Shown here piece by piece: positions 33,415 to 42,181 of a DNA stretch of 64,000 nt. The notes beneath the pieces are model-generated. The model saw only the letters and a program-made list of their open reading frames with translations. It did no database searches and had not been told where the DNA came from. Location of the stretch: the NCBI RefSeq assembly GCF_024172185.1, contig NZ_JAMZEC010000001.1:124001-188000 (forward strand), given 5' to 3'. The translations under genes were made by a program, and so were the position numbers. Within the stretch, counting starts at the first letter, position 1. Each line of letters begins with the position of its first letter. Source of the DNA: Nonomuraea roseoviolacea subsp. carminata (lineage in GTDB: Bacteria; Actinomycetota; Actinomycetes; Streptosporangiales; Streptosporangiaceae).

Positions 33415-35942
33415 TCCTCATCTGGCTGCGCGGACTGCTGTCCCGCCGGGCGGGCAGGCTGGCCGCGGCCGCGGCGGGCATCGCGCTCGCCGTGGCGCTG
33501 CCCGCCGCGCTGGGCGCGTTCCTGGCCTCCGCCAAGGCCACCATGACGGCCCGGTCGATACAACGGGTGGCGGTCGACTGGCAGGTGGAGCAGCAGCCTG
33601 GCCAGACCGTGTCCGTCCCGATGCCCGGCACCTCCAGGCAAGTGAGCTTCGCCAGGATCGACGGCTTCGAGTCCCGCCAGGCCGGGCAGACCCTGACCAC
33701 GGGCGCGGGCCAGGTCCTCGGGCTGCCCGCCGGCTACGCCGCCACCTTCCCCGGCGAGCTCCGTCTGCTCGCGGGGAACGCGAACGGGCCGATGCTGGCC
33801 CAGCAGACCGCCGCCAACCTGCACGCCCAGCCCGGCGCCAGCATCACCGTGCGCCGCCCAGGGCTGCCCGACACGGCAGTGGCGGTCACCGGGGTCGTGG
33901 AGTTGCCCGCCGCCGACTCGCTGTTCCAGCGCGTCGGCGCACCGCCGGGCGCGCAGCCGCAGGCGCCCCCCGACAACGTGCTGCTGTTGCCGGAAGCCGA
34001 CTGGCACCGCATGTTCGACGGCATCGCGCGCGACCGGGTGCGCACCCAGTTCCACGTCCGCATCGACCACCGGCTGCCGCCCGACCCGGCCGCGGCCTAC
34101 ACCGCGGTCACCGGACAGGCGCGCAACCTGGAGGAGCGCATGGCCGGCAGCGGGCTGGTCGGCGACAACCTCGGCGCGGCACTGGACGCCGCCCGCGAGG
34201 ACGCCCTGTACTCGCAGGTGCTGTTCCTGTTCCTGGGTGCGCCGGCGGTCGTGCTCGCGGCCCTGCTCGCCGGCCTCGTCACGCGGGCCGGCGCACCACG
34301 GCGGACAGCTGAGCAGGCGCTGCTGCGCACCAGGGGCGCCTCCAGGGGGACACTGGCGCGGCTGGCACTGGCCGAGACCGCGCTGGTGGGCGTGACCGGT
34401 GTGCTGGCCGGCCTGGGGCTGGCCGCGGTGGCCGGACGGCTGGTGTTCGGGTCGGCGAGCGTGTCGTGGTGGGCGGCCGTCCTGGGACTGCTGGTCGCGG
34501 CCGTCACCGTGCTGCCGCCCGCGCTGCGCGCCTCCACCGTGGCGGACGCCCGCCGTCCGGTCGGCGGGCGGCGCCGCTCGCCGATCTGGCTGCGCTATGG
34601 GCTGGACCTGTGGCTGCTCGCCGGCTCCGCCGTGATCTTCTGGATCACCAGCAGGAACGGCTACCAGCTCGTCCTCGTTCCCGAGGGGCTGCCCCAGCTG
34701 TCGGTCGACTACTGGGCGTTCGCCGGTCCGGCACTGCTGTGGGCCGGGACGGGCCTGCTCGCCTGGCGTCTCACACGGACGCTGCCCGGCCCGTTCGTGA
34801 CCTGGACGGCCAGGCCACTGGCCGGGGGCCTGGCCGGCGTGGTGTCGGCGATGCTGACGCGCCAGCGGGCGCCGCTGGCCCGCACCGCCACCCTGGCCGC
34901 GCTGGCCGTCGCGTTCGCCCTGTCCACGTCCGTCTTCGACGCCACCTACCGCCAGCAGGCCGAAGTGGACGCCGAGCTGACGAACGGAGCCGACGTCACC
35001 GTCTCCCAGACCACCGCCACGCGGGCAGAGCTCGCGGCAGTGCCCGGCGTGTCCCGGGTCGAACCGCTCCAGCATCGCTTCGCCTACGTCGGCTCGGACC
35101 TGCAGGACCTGTACGGCATCCGCCCCACCACCACCCGGCTGCACGACACCTACTTCTCCGGCGGCACCGCCCGTCAGATCCTCGACCGGCTCGCCCGCCG
35201 TCCCGACGCGCTGCTGGTCAGCCAGGAGACCGTCAACGACTTCCAACTCCGCCTCGGAGACCAGATACGGCTGCGCACCGAGGACGGCAGGACCGTCCCC
35301 TTCCACTACGCCGGCATCGTCACCGAGTTCCCGACCGCGCCCCGCGACAGCTTCCTCGTCGCCAACGCCGCCTACCTGGCCCACCGGCTGCCCACCGACA
35401 CCACGTACCTGATCACCACCGACGGGACCCCGCCCCACCGGGTCGCCGCCGACCTGCGCGGCAAGCTCGGCCCGACGGCGAAGATCACCGACGTGGAGAC
35501 CAGCCGCCAGGTCGTCGGCTCCAGCCTCACCGCCGTCGACCTGTCCGGCCTCACCGCCATTGAGCTCGGCTACGCGCTGGCCCTGGCTGGCCTGGCCACC
35601 GGGTTGCTGCTCGTGCTCGGCTTCGCCGAGCGGCGCCGTACGTACGCGCTCGCCAGGGTTCTCGGAGCGACCCCGCGCCAGCTCGGCTCCTTCGTGTGGA
35701 CGGAGGTCTGCCTGGTCGCACTGGCCGCGATCGTGCTGGGGACTGTCTGCGGGTGGGCGCTGTCACGGATGCTGGTGGCCGTGCTCAGCGGGGTCTTCGA
35801 CCCGCCTCCCGATTCACTGGCCGTGCCGTGGACCTACCTGGCCGCCGTCGCCGGCCTCGGTCTGGCGGCGCTGCTCGCCGCCGGAGCCGCCACGGTCCGA
35901 GCCACCCGCAGTCCGCCGCTCACCGTGCTCCGTGACCTGTGA
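33408..35942 (+). CDS. large FtsX-like ABC permease
   Basis: The protein has 844 aa from ATG 33408. It has an N-terminal membrane helix, a ~250-residue exterior domain, a cluster of membrane helices around residues 270-390 and 420-510, a second exterior domain, and a C-terminal FtsX block (LALAGLATGLLLVLGF, ARVLGATPRQLGSFVW, ALAAIVLGTVCGWAL). This duplicated FtsX layout is that of MacB/LolC-type mechanotransmitters, which move lipoproteins, peptides or drugs or control wall hydrolases. Its 3' end overlaps the PAP2 gene on the other strand by 129 bp. Confidence 0.92.
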   Translation: MLILIWLRGLLSRRAGRLAAAAAGIALAVALPAALGAFLASAKATMTARSIQRVAVDWQVEQQPGQTVSVPMPGTSRQVSFARIDGFESRQAGQTLTTGAGQVLGLPAGYAATFPGELRLLAGNANGPMLAQQTAANLHAQPGASITVRRPGLPDTAVAVTGVVELPAADSLFQRVGAPPGAQPQAPPDNVLLLPEADWHRMFDGIARDRVRTQFHVRIDHRLPPDPAAAYTAVTGQARNLEERMAGSGLVGDNLGAALDAAREDALYSQVLFLFLGAPAVVLAALLAGLVTRAGAPRRTAEQALLRTRGASRGTLARLALAETALVGVTGVLAGLGLAAVAGRLVFGSASVSWWAAVLGLLVAAVTVLPPALRASTVADARRPVGGRRRSPIWLRYGLDLWLLAGSAVIFWITSRNGYQLVLVPEGLPQLSVDYWAFAGPALLWAGTGLLAWRLTRTLPGPFVTWTARPLAGGLAGVVSAMLTRQRAPLARTATLAALAVAFALSTSVFDATYRQQAEVDAELTNGADVTVSQTTATRAELAAVPGVSRVEPLQHRFAYVGSDLQDLYGIRPTTTRLHDTYFSGGTARQILDRLARRPDALLVSQETVNDFQLRLGDQIRLRTEDGRTVPFHYAGIVTEFPTAPRDSFLVANAAYLAHRLPTDTTYLITTDGTPPHRVAADLRGKLGPTAKITDVETSRQVVGSSLTAVDLSGLTAIELGYALALAGLATGLLLVLGFAERRRTYALARVLGATPRQLGSFVWTEVCLVALAAIVLGTVCGWALSRMLVAVLSGVFDPPPDSLAVPWTYLAAVAGLGLAALLAAGAATVRATRSPPLTVLRDL

Positions 35943-36626
35943 CGCGGCCTTGTCCGTGGATGTCGCCGCCCGGAAAGGTGGCAGTTCCCGCCCGGACAGT
36001 CTGAAGGCGTTCACCGCCAACATGATCGCGGCCGGGGTGAGGATCAGCGAGCCCAAGGTGTCGCTGGGGTAATGCGCTCCGAGGTAGACCCTGGCAAGCA
36101 TCTGCCCGATCACGAGCACACAGCCCACCACCAGGACCGGCAGGAACAAGCGAGTGTTCCTCGCCAGCAGCGCGACGGCCACGACGATCGCCAGCGTCAG
36201 GCAGACGTGACCGCTGGGAAAACTGTCCGGGCCCAGCTCGTGCACCAAGGCGTGGCCGGCGGGCGGACGCGGGCGGGCGACGAGCGTCTTGACCAGTGGG
36301 CTCACGCACCACCCTGCGGCAATCACCACCAGCGCTGACCAGGCCGGTCGGAAAGGCCGCCACACGACAACCGCGACGACGAGCACACCGACGAGCACGC
36401 TGCCCACGGCTGTGCCGAAGCCCACGTTCAGCACCTGCGCCACCGCGGTCCACCCGGGCGAACGGATCGACTGAACCAGCTCGCTCGCCCTCGCATCCGC
36501 GGCGGTCCAGCCGGGCGAGCGGGCGGCGAATCCCACCATCACCCCGAGGACGAGCAACGTCGACGAGATCGCGATCCAGAACCACGGCCGACCTGCGTTC
36601 GCTCTGCTCGTGGTGCCGGATCGCAT
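35814..36626 (-). CDS. PAP2-superfamily phosphatase, membrane-bound
   Basis: The protein has 270 aa from ATG 36626; GTG 36650 is a less likely upstream start. The three PAP2 signatures are present: KTLVARPRPP, FPSGH and ARVYLGAHYPSD. These supply the Lys/Arg, Ser-Gly-His and Arg/His-Asp catalytic residues. Five to six membrane helices are visible. Such enzymes dephosphorylate lipid carriers such as undecaprenyl pyrophosphate. The last ~43 residues (after KAASQVTEHGERR) are read antisense to the ABC permease end and look non-native. Its promoter shares the three-half-site layout of the ABC operon. Confidence 0.88.
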   Translation of the reverse strand: MRSGTTSRANAGRPWFWIAISSTLLVLGVMVGFAARSPGWTAADARASELVQSIRSPGWTAVAQVLNVGFGTAVGSVLVGVLVVAVVVWRPFRPAWSALVVIAAGWCVSPLVKTLVARPRPPAGHALVHELGPDSFPSGHVCLTLAIVVAVALLARNTRLFLPVLVVGCVLVIGQMLARVYLGAHYPSDTLGSLILTPAAIMLAVNAFRLSGRELPPFRAATSTDKAASQVTEHGERRTAGGSDRGGSGGEQRRQTEAGDGGQVGPRHGQ

Positions 36627-36633
36627 GGATGCC

Positions 36634-36716
36634 ACGCTAGGGAAGGCCACATCAGCGCAACCTCAGCACCCGGTTAACGCGGCGCTAACCCAGGCGCTGT
36701 GCCGCAGGAAGTTAAC
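36634..36716. promoter_or_regulatory. regulator half-sites and -10 between the PAP2 and acidic-protein genes
   Basis: On the minus strand GTTAGC (36689-36684), GTTAAC (36678-36673) and GCTGAG (36667-36662) start 11 bp apart. They are followed 28 bp on by TAGCGT (36639-36634), the -10 of the PAP2 gene. Every spacing equals that at 31425-31480. A further GTTAAC at 36711-36716 points toward the plus-strand acidic-protein gene. Confidence 0.7.
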
Positions 36717-36805
36717 CTCACGCTGTCGTTGGCCCAACCTGCTGTTATCCGACGTTCTCGCAGGCTGGAGCGGTCAGCAAGACCCCTATCGCATTGGAGA
36801 CCCCT

Positions 36806-37147
36806 GTGCGCAAGCCTACGATCATCGCCGGACTCGCCGCTGCCGCCGTCCTCGTGACGGGTGGAGGCGCCGCCTTCGCCTCCTCTCTGCAGCACAGCCC
36901 CACCTCCGCCCCCTCCTCCACGGGACAGGCCCCCGACAGCAAGGTCAGCACCCCCGAGCCCAGCGCCGAGCAAGAGGAGCGCAACGAGAAGAACGAGCAG
37001 AACGAGAACGCCGAGCCCGAGAAGAACGAGCAGAACGAGAAGGCCGAGGACGGGGAGAACGAGCAGAAGGAGAAGAACGAGAAGGCCGAGGACGGCCACA
37101 ACGAGAAGAGCGAGAAGGGCGAGTCCGAGGACGGCAACGACGACTGA
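36806..37147 (+). CDS. secreted, extremely acidic Asn/Glu/Lys-repeat protein
   Basis: The protein has 113 aa. GTG 36806 has GGAG 6 nt upstream; TTG 36794 is a weaker alternative. A signal peptide (KPTIIAGLAAAAVLVTGGGAAFA) precedes a Ser/Pro linker. A ~60-residue tail follows, made almost only of Glu, Asn, Lys, Gln and Asp in repeating NEKNEQ/KAEDG units. It is predicted to be disordered, highly charged and extracellular or wall-associated, perhaps cation-binding. No enzyme motif. Its 5' region is shared with the PAP2 gene and contains regulator half-sites. Confidence 0.75.
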   Translation: MRKPTIIAGLAAAAVLVTGGGAAFASSLQHSPTSAPSSTGQAPDSKVSTPEPSAEQEERNEKNEQNENAEPEKNEQNEKAEDGENEQKEKNEKAEDGHNEKSEKGESEDGNDD

Positions 37148-37300
37148 GTCCTGGATCGGACGCCCTCCACACGTGCACCGGCGATGCGGAGGGCGTTCGA
37201 GGTCAGAGCCGAAGGAGATGTCATCCCTTGGGCTGGTGCGATCGTGTCGTTGACCTTGGTATCGGCCGGCGTCGCCGCGCGCCTTCCTAGGCTGACCGGC

Positions 37301-38455
37301 ATGCGACTGCGGTGGATGACGAGCATGCTCGCTGCGGCCGCGGTCGCCGCGGCCTCCTGCGGCGCGCCGCCCGTCCCCATGGCGGCGGCCCCCGAGCCCG
37401 GGCCGCCGCTGCAGTCGCCACCGCGGCAGCAGCCCATGCAGGCACCTGAGCGCAAAACTCTCCTTGACGTCTACGCCCACGACAGGCCGGGGATGCTCAA
37501 CCCGAAGGTCCGGAACGTGACCCCTCGCGTGTATGTCCCCAACAGCGAGTCGGGCACGGTGGACGTGATCAACCCGCGGACCTTCCAGGTCGTGCGCCAC
37601 TTCCGGGTCGGCAGCCTGCCCCAGCACGTCGTGCCCTCCTGGGACCTCAGGACGCTGTGGGTCAACGAGAACAAGGGCAACAGCCTCACCCCCATCGACC
37701 CGGTGACGGGCCGTCCCGGCAGGCCGGTGCCCGTGGACGACCCGTACAACCTGTACTTCACCCCCGACGGCTCGTACGCCCTGGTCATGGCCGAGCGCAA
37801 CAACCGCCTCGACTTCCGCGACCCCCGCACGATGCGCCTGGTCCGCTCCCTCCCTCTGCCGTGCCGGGGCGTCAACCACGGCGACTTCACCGCCGACGGA
37901 TCCGTGTTCCTGGCCAGCTGCGAGTTCTCCGGGCAGCTTGTGGCGATCGACTGGAAGCGTCCCCGCGTACGGAAAGTGATCAGCGTCGGGGCGGGGAACA
38001 TGCCGCAGGACGTCAAGCTCTCGCCCGACGGCCGGGTCTTCTACGTCGCCGACATGATGGCCGGCGGCACCTGGATCATCGACGCCGCCGCCTTCCGGCG
38101 TCTGGGCTTCCTGCGCACCGGCAAGGGCGCGCACGGCCTGTACGTCAGCAGGGACTCGCGCTCCCTCTACGTCTCCAACCGGGACGAGGGGACCGTCTCC
38201 GTCGTCTCCTTCGCCGGCCGCAAGGTGGTCGACCGGTGGCGGATCCCGGGCGGCGGCTCACCCGACATGGGTGGGGTGTCGGCGGACGGCAAGCAGCTCT
38301 GGCTGTCCGGCAGGTATCACGGGGTCGTGTACGTCTTCTCCACCGGGACGGGCAAGCTGCTGCACACGATCAAGGTGGGCCGGGGACCGCACGGCCTGTG
38401 CTTCTTCCCCCAGCCCGGACGCTACTCCCTCGGCCACACCGGCGTGTTCCGATGA
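37301..38455 (+). CDS. YncE-like beta-propeller lipoprotein
   Basis: The protein has 384 aa. ATG 37301 has no ribosome site and TAGGCT ends 7 bp upstream, so translation is probably leaderless. A lipobox-like AASC (Cys20) is followed by a Pro-rich linker and repeats of the YVTN/YncE propeller: RVYVPNSESGTVDVINP, TLWVNENKGNSLTPID, VFYVADMMAGGTWIID, SLYVSNRDEGTVSVVS. Such exterior propellers bind proteins or polymers. A GTTGAC lies at 37249, where the second regulator half-site sits in the other promoters, but only one half-site is seen. Confidence 0.85.
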   Translation: MRLRWMTSMLAAAAVAAASCGAPPVPMAAAPEPGPPLQSPPRQQPMQAPERKTLLDVYAHDRPGMLNPKVRNVTPRVYVPNSESGTVDVINPRTFQVVRHFRVGSLPQHVVPSWDLRTLWVNENKGNSLTPIDPVTGRPGRPVPVDDPYNLYFTPDGSYALVMAERNNRLDFRDPRTMRLVRSLPLPCRGVNHGDFTADGSVFLASCEFSGQLVAIDWKRPRVRKVISVGAGNMPQDVKLSPDGRVFYVADMMAGGTWIIDAAAFRRLGFLRTGKGAHGLYVSRDSRSLYVSNRDEGTVSVVSFAGRKVVDRWRIPGGGSPDMGGVSADGKQLWLSGRYHGVVYVFSTGTGKLLHTIKVGRGPHGLCFFPQPGRYSLGHTGVFR

Positions 38456-38555
38456 CCGCCGCCGGCCCCGCGGAGGCCTTGTCGCGGAGGAAGATCTTTC
38501 AGGCATTAGTCGTGTTCCTAGCGAGGCCGCGGCGCCAGGCGCGCGATGATGCCCC

Positions 38556-39779
38556 ATGCCGAACACGCGGGCCGCGAGCCGCTTTCTGGTCGAACTGGGG
38601 CGAAATGGCAGGTTGATCGTGGCGGCGCGGGCACTGCGAACCTTCGGGTACGGCTGCACCAGCGTGCTCCTGGCCGAACTGCTCGCCCAAGACGGCGACG
38701 ACCCCTGGCAGACCGGCCTTCTCCTGTCCCTCGCGTCCGCCGGCTCAGTGGTCGCCAGCCTGACGCTCGGCCTGTTCGCCGACAGGTGGGGGCGGCGGCG
38801 CACACTGATCGCCTGCGGCTGCCTGATGGCGGTCGCCGGCGTCGCCTTCGCGCTCAGCGAGTCCTATCCCATCCTGCTCGCCGCCGCCTTCATCGGAACC
38901 ATCTCGCCGTCCACCAATGACAACACGCCGTTCTCCGGCGTGGAGCAGTCCATCCTCGCCCAGACCTGCGACCCTCGCCGGCACACCACTGTCTTCACCT
39001 GCTACAACGTCACAGCCATGGCGGCCGGCGCCCTCGGCGCGCTGGCCGCCGCCGCGCTCGCGCTCCAACCATGGGTGACGGCCGCCGACGCCGCCTTCGC
39101 GCTGTACGCGCTCCTCGCCGTGTGCACCGTGCTGCTGTTCTGGCGCCTCTCGCCCGAGGCCGAGGCACCTCCGTCCCCGCGCCACCGCCAGGGCCACCAT
39201 CGTGTACGGGTGCCCGGACCGGTCCGCCGCCTGGCCGCGCTGTTCGCCCTCGACGCCTTCTCCGGCGGGCTGGCCGTCCAATCCATCCTTGCCTGGTGGT
39301 TCGCCCAGCGCTACGGGGCCACCAGCGCACAACTCGGCCTGGTGTTCTTCGCCGCCAACCTGCTCCCGGCCCTCGCGCAGCTCACCGCCCCCTTCCTGGC
39401 CTCCCGGCGCGGGCTGCTGGCAGCCATGCTGCTCCCCCATCTGGCCGCCAACCTGCTGCTGGCCGCCATCCCGTTCGCCCCCACCCTCGCCAGCGCGGTC
39501 ACCCTCCTCCTGCTCCGCCAGACCCTCTCCAAGATCGACGTCCCGGCGAGGCAGGCCTTCACCGCCGCCATCGTGCCCCCGGCACACCGAACAACCGCGG
39601 CCAGCATGACCAGCGTGGCGCGAAGCGTCGCCGTGTCCGTCAGCCCTCTCGCGGCCACCACCCTTTTCACCGGAGCCCTGGTCATGATCGGGGCACCCCT
39701 CCTAGTCGGCGCCGCCTTGGGCATCGGCTACGACATCACGCTGTGGCGGGCGTTCCGGGCCGCACCCATGGACAGCTGA
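38556..39779 (+). CDS. MFS transporter
   Basis: The protein has 407 aa from ATG 38556. It has 11-12 membrane helices in two halves. The loop 2-3 motif is intact (LGLFADRWGRRRTLIACG), and the cytoplasmic mid-loop (PEAEAPPSPRHRQGHH) separates the halves. This is a drug/metabolite efflux-type permease; the substrate cannot be told. The second half has an unusual SKIDVPARQAFTAAIVPP segment that resembles set-type exporters. It follows the YncE gene by 100 bp. Confidence 0.88.
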   Translation: MPNTRAASRFLVELGRNGRLIVAARALRTFGYGCTSVLLAELLAQDGDDPWQTGLLLSLASAGSVVASLTLGLFADRWGRRRTLIACGCLMAVAGVAFALSESYPILLAAAFIGTISPSTNDNTPFSGVEQSILAQTCDPRRHTTVFTCYNVTAMAAGALGALAAAALALQPWVTAADAAFALYALLAVCTVLLFWRLSPEAEAPPSPRHRQGHHRVRVPGPVRRLAALFALDAFSGGLAVQSILAWWFAQRYGATSAQLGLVFFAANLLPALAQLTAPFLASRRGLLAAMLLPHLAANLLLAAIPFAPTLASAVTLLLLRQTLSKIDVPARQAFTAAIVPPAHRTTAASMTSVARSVAVSVSPLAATTLFTGALVMIGAPLLVGAALGIGYDITLWRAFRAAPMDS

Positions 39780-40578
39780 TCGACATCCGGCGCATCCACG
39801 GTTGAAGAAGGAAGCTTTCGGCATGCCAACGTCGAGGGCGAAAAGCGCAACCCACCCGCAACCGCTATCCCCACTTCCGAAAGCCCGAATGGCGGGATGG
39901 AACCACTGACGTGTGATGCGACGGCAGCCGTGTCCGGGCCTCGGTTCGACGTCTACGCCCAGATCACCACGATCAGCGGCGCGCAGTGGGCGCTGCCGCC
40001 CGTCGAGGTTCTTGCGAGCCAGCTGGTATGCACGCCAGGTCAGTGCGGTATGCGGGCGCACGTGATACTGGTCCAGGTCACCGACAATCCGGATCGATGA
40101 GTATGGCTGCGCTGGGAGGCCCGTGGGCGTGAGCCGGTCGGCCCGCGGCACTACGTACACGCGGGCGCTGGAGGGCCGGCGCGCAAGCATCAGACCGTTT
40201 CGGGACACACTCCTAACGCCTCACCGACCTGCCCGGTTGCGGCGTACCCAAGCGCCCGAGCCTGCCCGGCGCTCCATCCGCCGCCGCTACGCCTAGGGTG
40301 AGGTGGCCTTGGCTGACCTGACCACCGGGTACAGCGGCGGACACTCCACTCACCACTGCATCATCCACCGGCCAGGACGCTCCAGGTAGAGCGACCACAC
40401 GCAAGCCAGACATCGCATCGGGCAAGATCCTTCACCGCCAATGTCTGTTCCTGGGTTTCCCGACCCCGTATGTCAAACCTTGCCCCTTGCCTGCCCACTT
40501 AACGGCAAAGGAGTAGGACCGCTGCAACTATCGGGGCATAGCGTGGCGCTCACCATCGAAGTCCCCCTGGAGGTGGTC
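39780..40578. other. ~800-bp stretch without an intact gene
   Basis: A minus frame 39702-40208 encodes a protein-like stretch (VYVVPRADRLTPTGLPAQPY, SIRIVGDLDQYHVRPHTA). However, its end lies antisense to the MFS gene and it has no start with a ribosome site. It may be a gene remnant. Nothing else is supported. It marks the shift from intact genes to the mobile-element region. Confidence 0.4.
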
Positions 40579-41094
40579 ATGAGCGACTCGTTGCCGCTGC
40601 GCGCACCTGCTTATGTTCGTCACTTCGACAAGCTCGTCGATCTCACGCTGGCCGCGATCACCGTGGTGGTGTTCGTCGCCGCCGCTCTCGCCACGTTCGT
40701 GCAGTCACCCTGGGACGGTGCGATCCAGCTCGCTCTGGTCCTCGCCGTGCTCATGCTGTTCCGGCGGCGCTGGCCCATGCTCGCACTGCTGCTGTCGATC
40801 GCCGCGATCTTCGTCTACCACCTCTCCAGCTGGTCCCCCGCAGGGTGGATCTGGCCGGCCTCGGTCGTGTACTTCACCGCGGCGGCCACGCCTCGGGTGC
40901 GCTGGGCGGTGGCCATCGGCGTCGCCCAGCTGATCTACTCCGCCATCGACGCCCGCTGGATCATCCACCAAAACCTGACCCGCTACCTCATCCACACCGT
41001 CGGCGAAGGACTGCTCCTCACCGTCGTCATCGGCGCGGGACTCGCGTACGCCGCGACGTTGCGTTGGCAAGAACGCCAGTACTCCGCCGGTTGA
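40579..41094 (+). pseudogene. remnant of a sensor histidine kinase (membrane part only)
   Basis: The ORF has 171 aa from ATG 40579 with CTGGAGG upstream. It contains five membrane helices in the order found in the N-terminal domain of NarL-type (LiaS-like) kinases: LVDLTLAAITVVVFVAAALA, LALVLAVLMLFRRRWPMLAL, WIWPASVVYFTAAATPRVRW, AVAIGVAQLIYSAI and LLLTVVIGAGLAYAATLRWQ. It stops where the dimerisation helix with the phosphoacceptor His should begin. No ATPase domain and no response regulator follow, so the gene is truncated. It may still make a membrane protein. Confidence 0.6.
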
Positions 41095-41168
41095 AGGCCG
41101 GCTCGGGGCCAAACAGGCGCGACGGCATGATGACTTCTCCAGGCGGGCAAGGGGGCAGACAGCACACC

Positions 41169-41375
41169 ATGTCAGTCTCTGGGCGATTGACGCATCTGCT
41201 GTCCAGGAGGTCATGGTGGTGGAAGTACCGGACGGCCCGGAAGGAGCTGCACCTGGCGTTCCTCATCGAGGCCCTGCACGAGGAAGCCGAGCGGCTAACC
41301 GCGGCGGCAGACCGACATGCGAAGAGCCGATCCGGGAGTTGGCGAGCAACCGCTCGCCCGACGCAATCACCGTGA
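41169..41375 (+). pseudogene. gene fragment fused to mobile DNA
   Basis: The ORF has 68 aa from ATG 41169. Residues 1-50 look like real protein (RRSWWWKYRTARKELHLAFL, then IEALHEEAERLTAAADRHAK), with an aromatic/basic patch and an amphipathic helix. The remainder loses that character just where the recombinase remnant begins. The junction lies near 41320. I read it as the 5' end of a gene cut by an insertion or deletion. Confidence 0.35.
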
Positions 41376-41455
41376 TGTTGTCCGATCTGTCGCTCCGCGG
41401 TGGCGGCGCAGGCAAGGGACGAATGGCGTCGAACCCCGGCTCGTACGAGCCGCGC

Positions 41456-41799
41456 GGGATCAACCTGCACATCCTGTCCGGCACCTGGGCCGGCATCCAC
41501 CGCCCCAACGGGCAGAGCATCGCCGACAAGATGCTGTTCATGGTCGCCGCCATGGCCGCCGAGATAGAACGCGATCTGATCCAGGAGCGCACCCTAGACG
41601 GCCTAGCCGCCACCCGCGCTGCTGGCCGCACCGGGCCGATCGCCGTCACTGACGGCGTGCTGGCCGCTGCCGGACCCGCCGCGCCCGCGGGCAGTCCGTC
41701 ACCCAGATCGCGCGCGAGCTCGGCGTGGGCCGCTCCACGCTGTATCGGGCGCTGGAGAACGACGAGCCGACCGTCGTGAGCACCGGGCCCAGCTCATAA
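41456..41799 (+). pseudogene. serine recombinase fragment with frameshift
   Basis: Residues GINLHILSGTWAGIHRP and ADKMLFMVAAMAAEIERDLI with QERTLDGLAATRAAGR match the C-terminal part of the resolvase catalytic domain and its long helix. Near 41672 the frame shifts; the other frame continues into the DNA-binding HTH (VTQIARELGVGRSTLYRALE) and stops at 41797-41799. The N-terminal half with the catalytic serine is missing. It is an inactivated resolvase/invertase remnant. Confidence 0.8.
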
Positions 41800-42181
41800 C
41801 CCGACGGCGTGAGGTGAGTCGAGCGCGGTTGCCGGGCTGTGGGCCCCAGAACTCCTGGGGAGACGGTCACCGCACGGCATATCGTGCTGGGCAGTGGCCG
41901 CCGGAGCATGCTCAACTGACGGGATGCAGAGTGCGATCACGAGCCTCATCGCCGTCGTCGGCACGCTTCTCGGCGCTACAGCCACCTATATCTTTCAGGC
42001 GCGCGCCACGAAGCAGGCGCGATGGGAAGCCCGCGATGAGCGGCTCTGGCAAGAACAGCTCGCCGCCTACAGCGCCTTCGCCGGCGCCATCACCTAGTAC
42101 CGAGCAAGGGAGAACGCCCGTTGGTATCGCAAGCGGGACGACCCGGACGGCTTGACGTACATCAGCGCTCGGGATGAGTCG

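Noticed and set aside
33258..35438. 726-aa minus-strand ORF opposite the permease
   Set aside because: It is a Gly/Arg/Gln-rich shadow typical of high-GC DNA. The plus strand has a complete FtsX-like gene with overlap-coupled start.
37249..37293. YncE promoter as a third member of the half-site regulon
   Set aside because: Only one matching hexamer (GTTGAC) is at the right distance from TAGGCT; the other two positions do not fit. It is too weak to claim.
39702..40208. 168-aa minus frame with protein-like stretches
   Set aside because: It has no ribosome site, and its 3' end lies antisense to the MFS gene. It may be a remnant, but I cannot support a gene.
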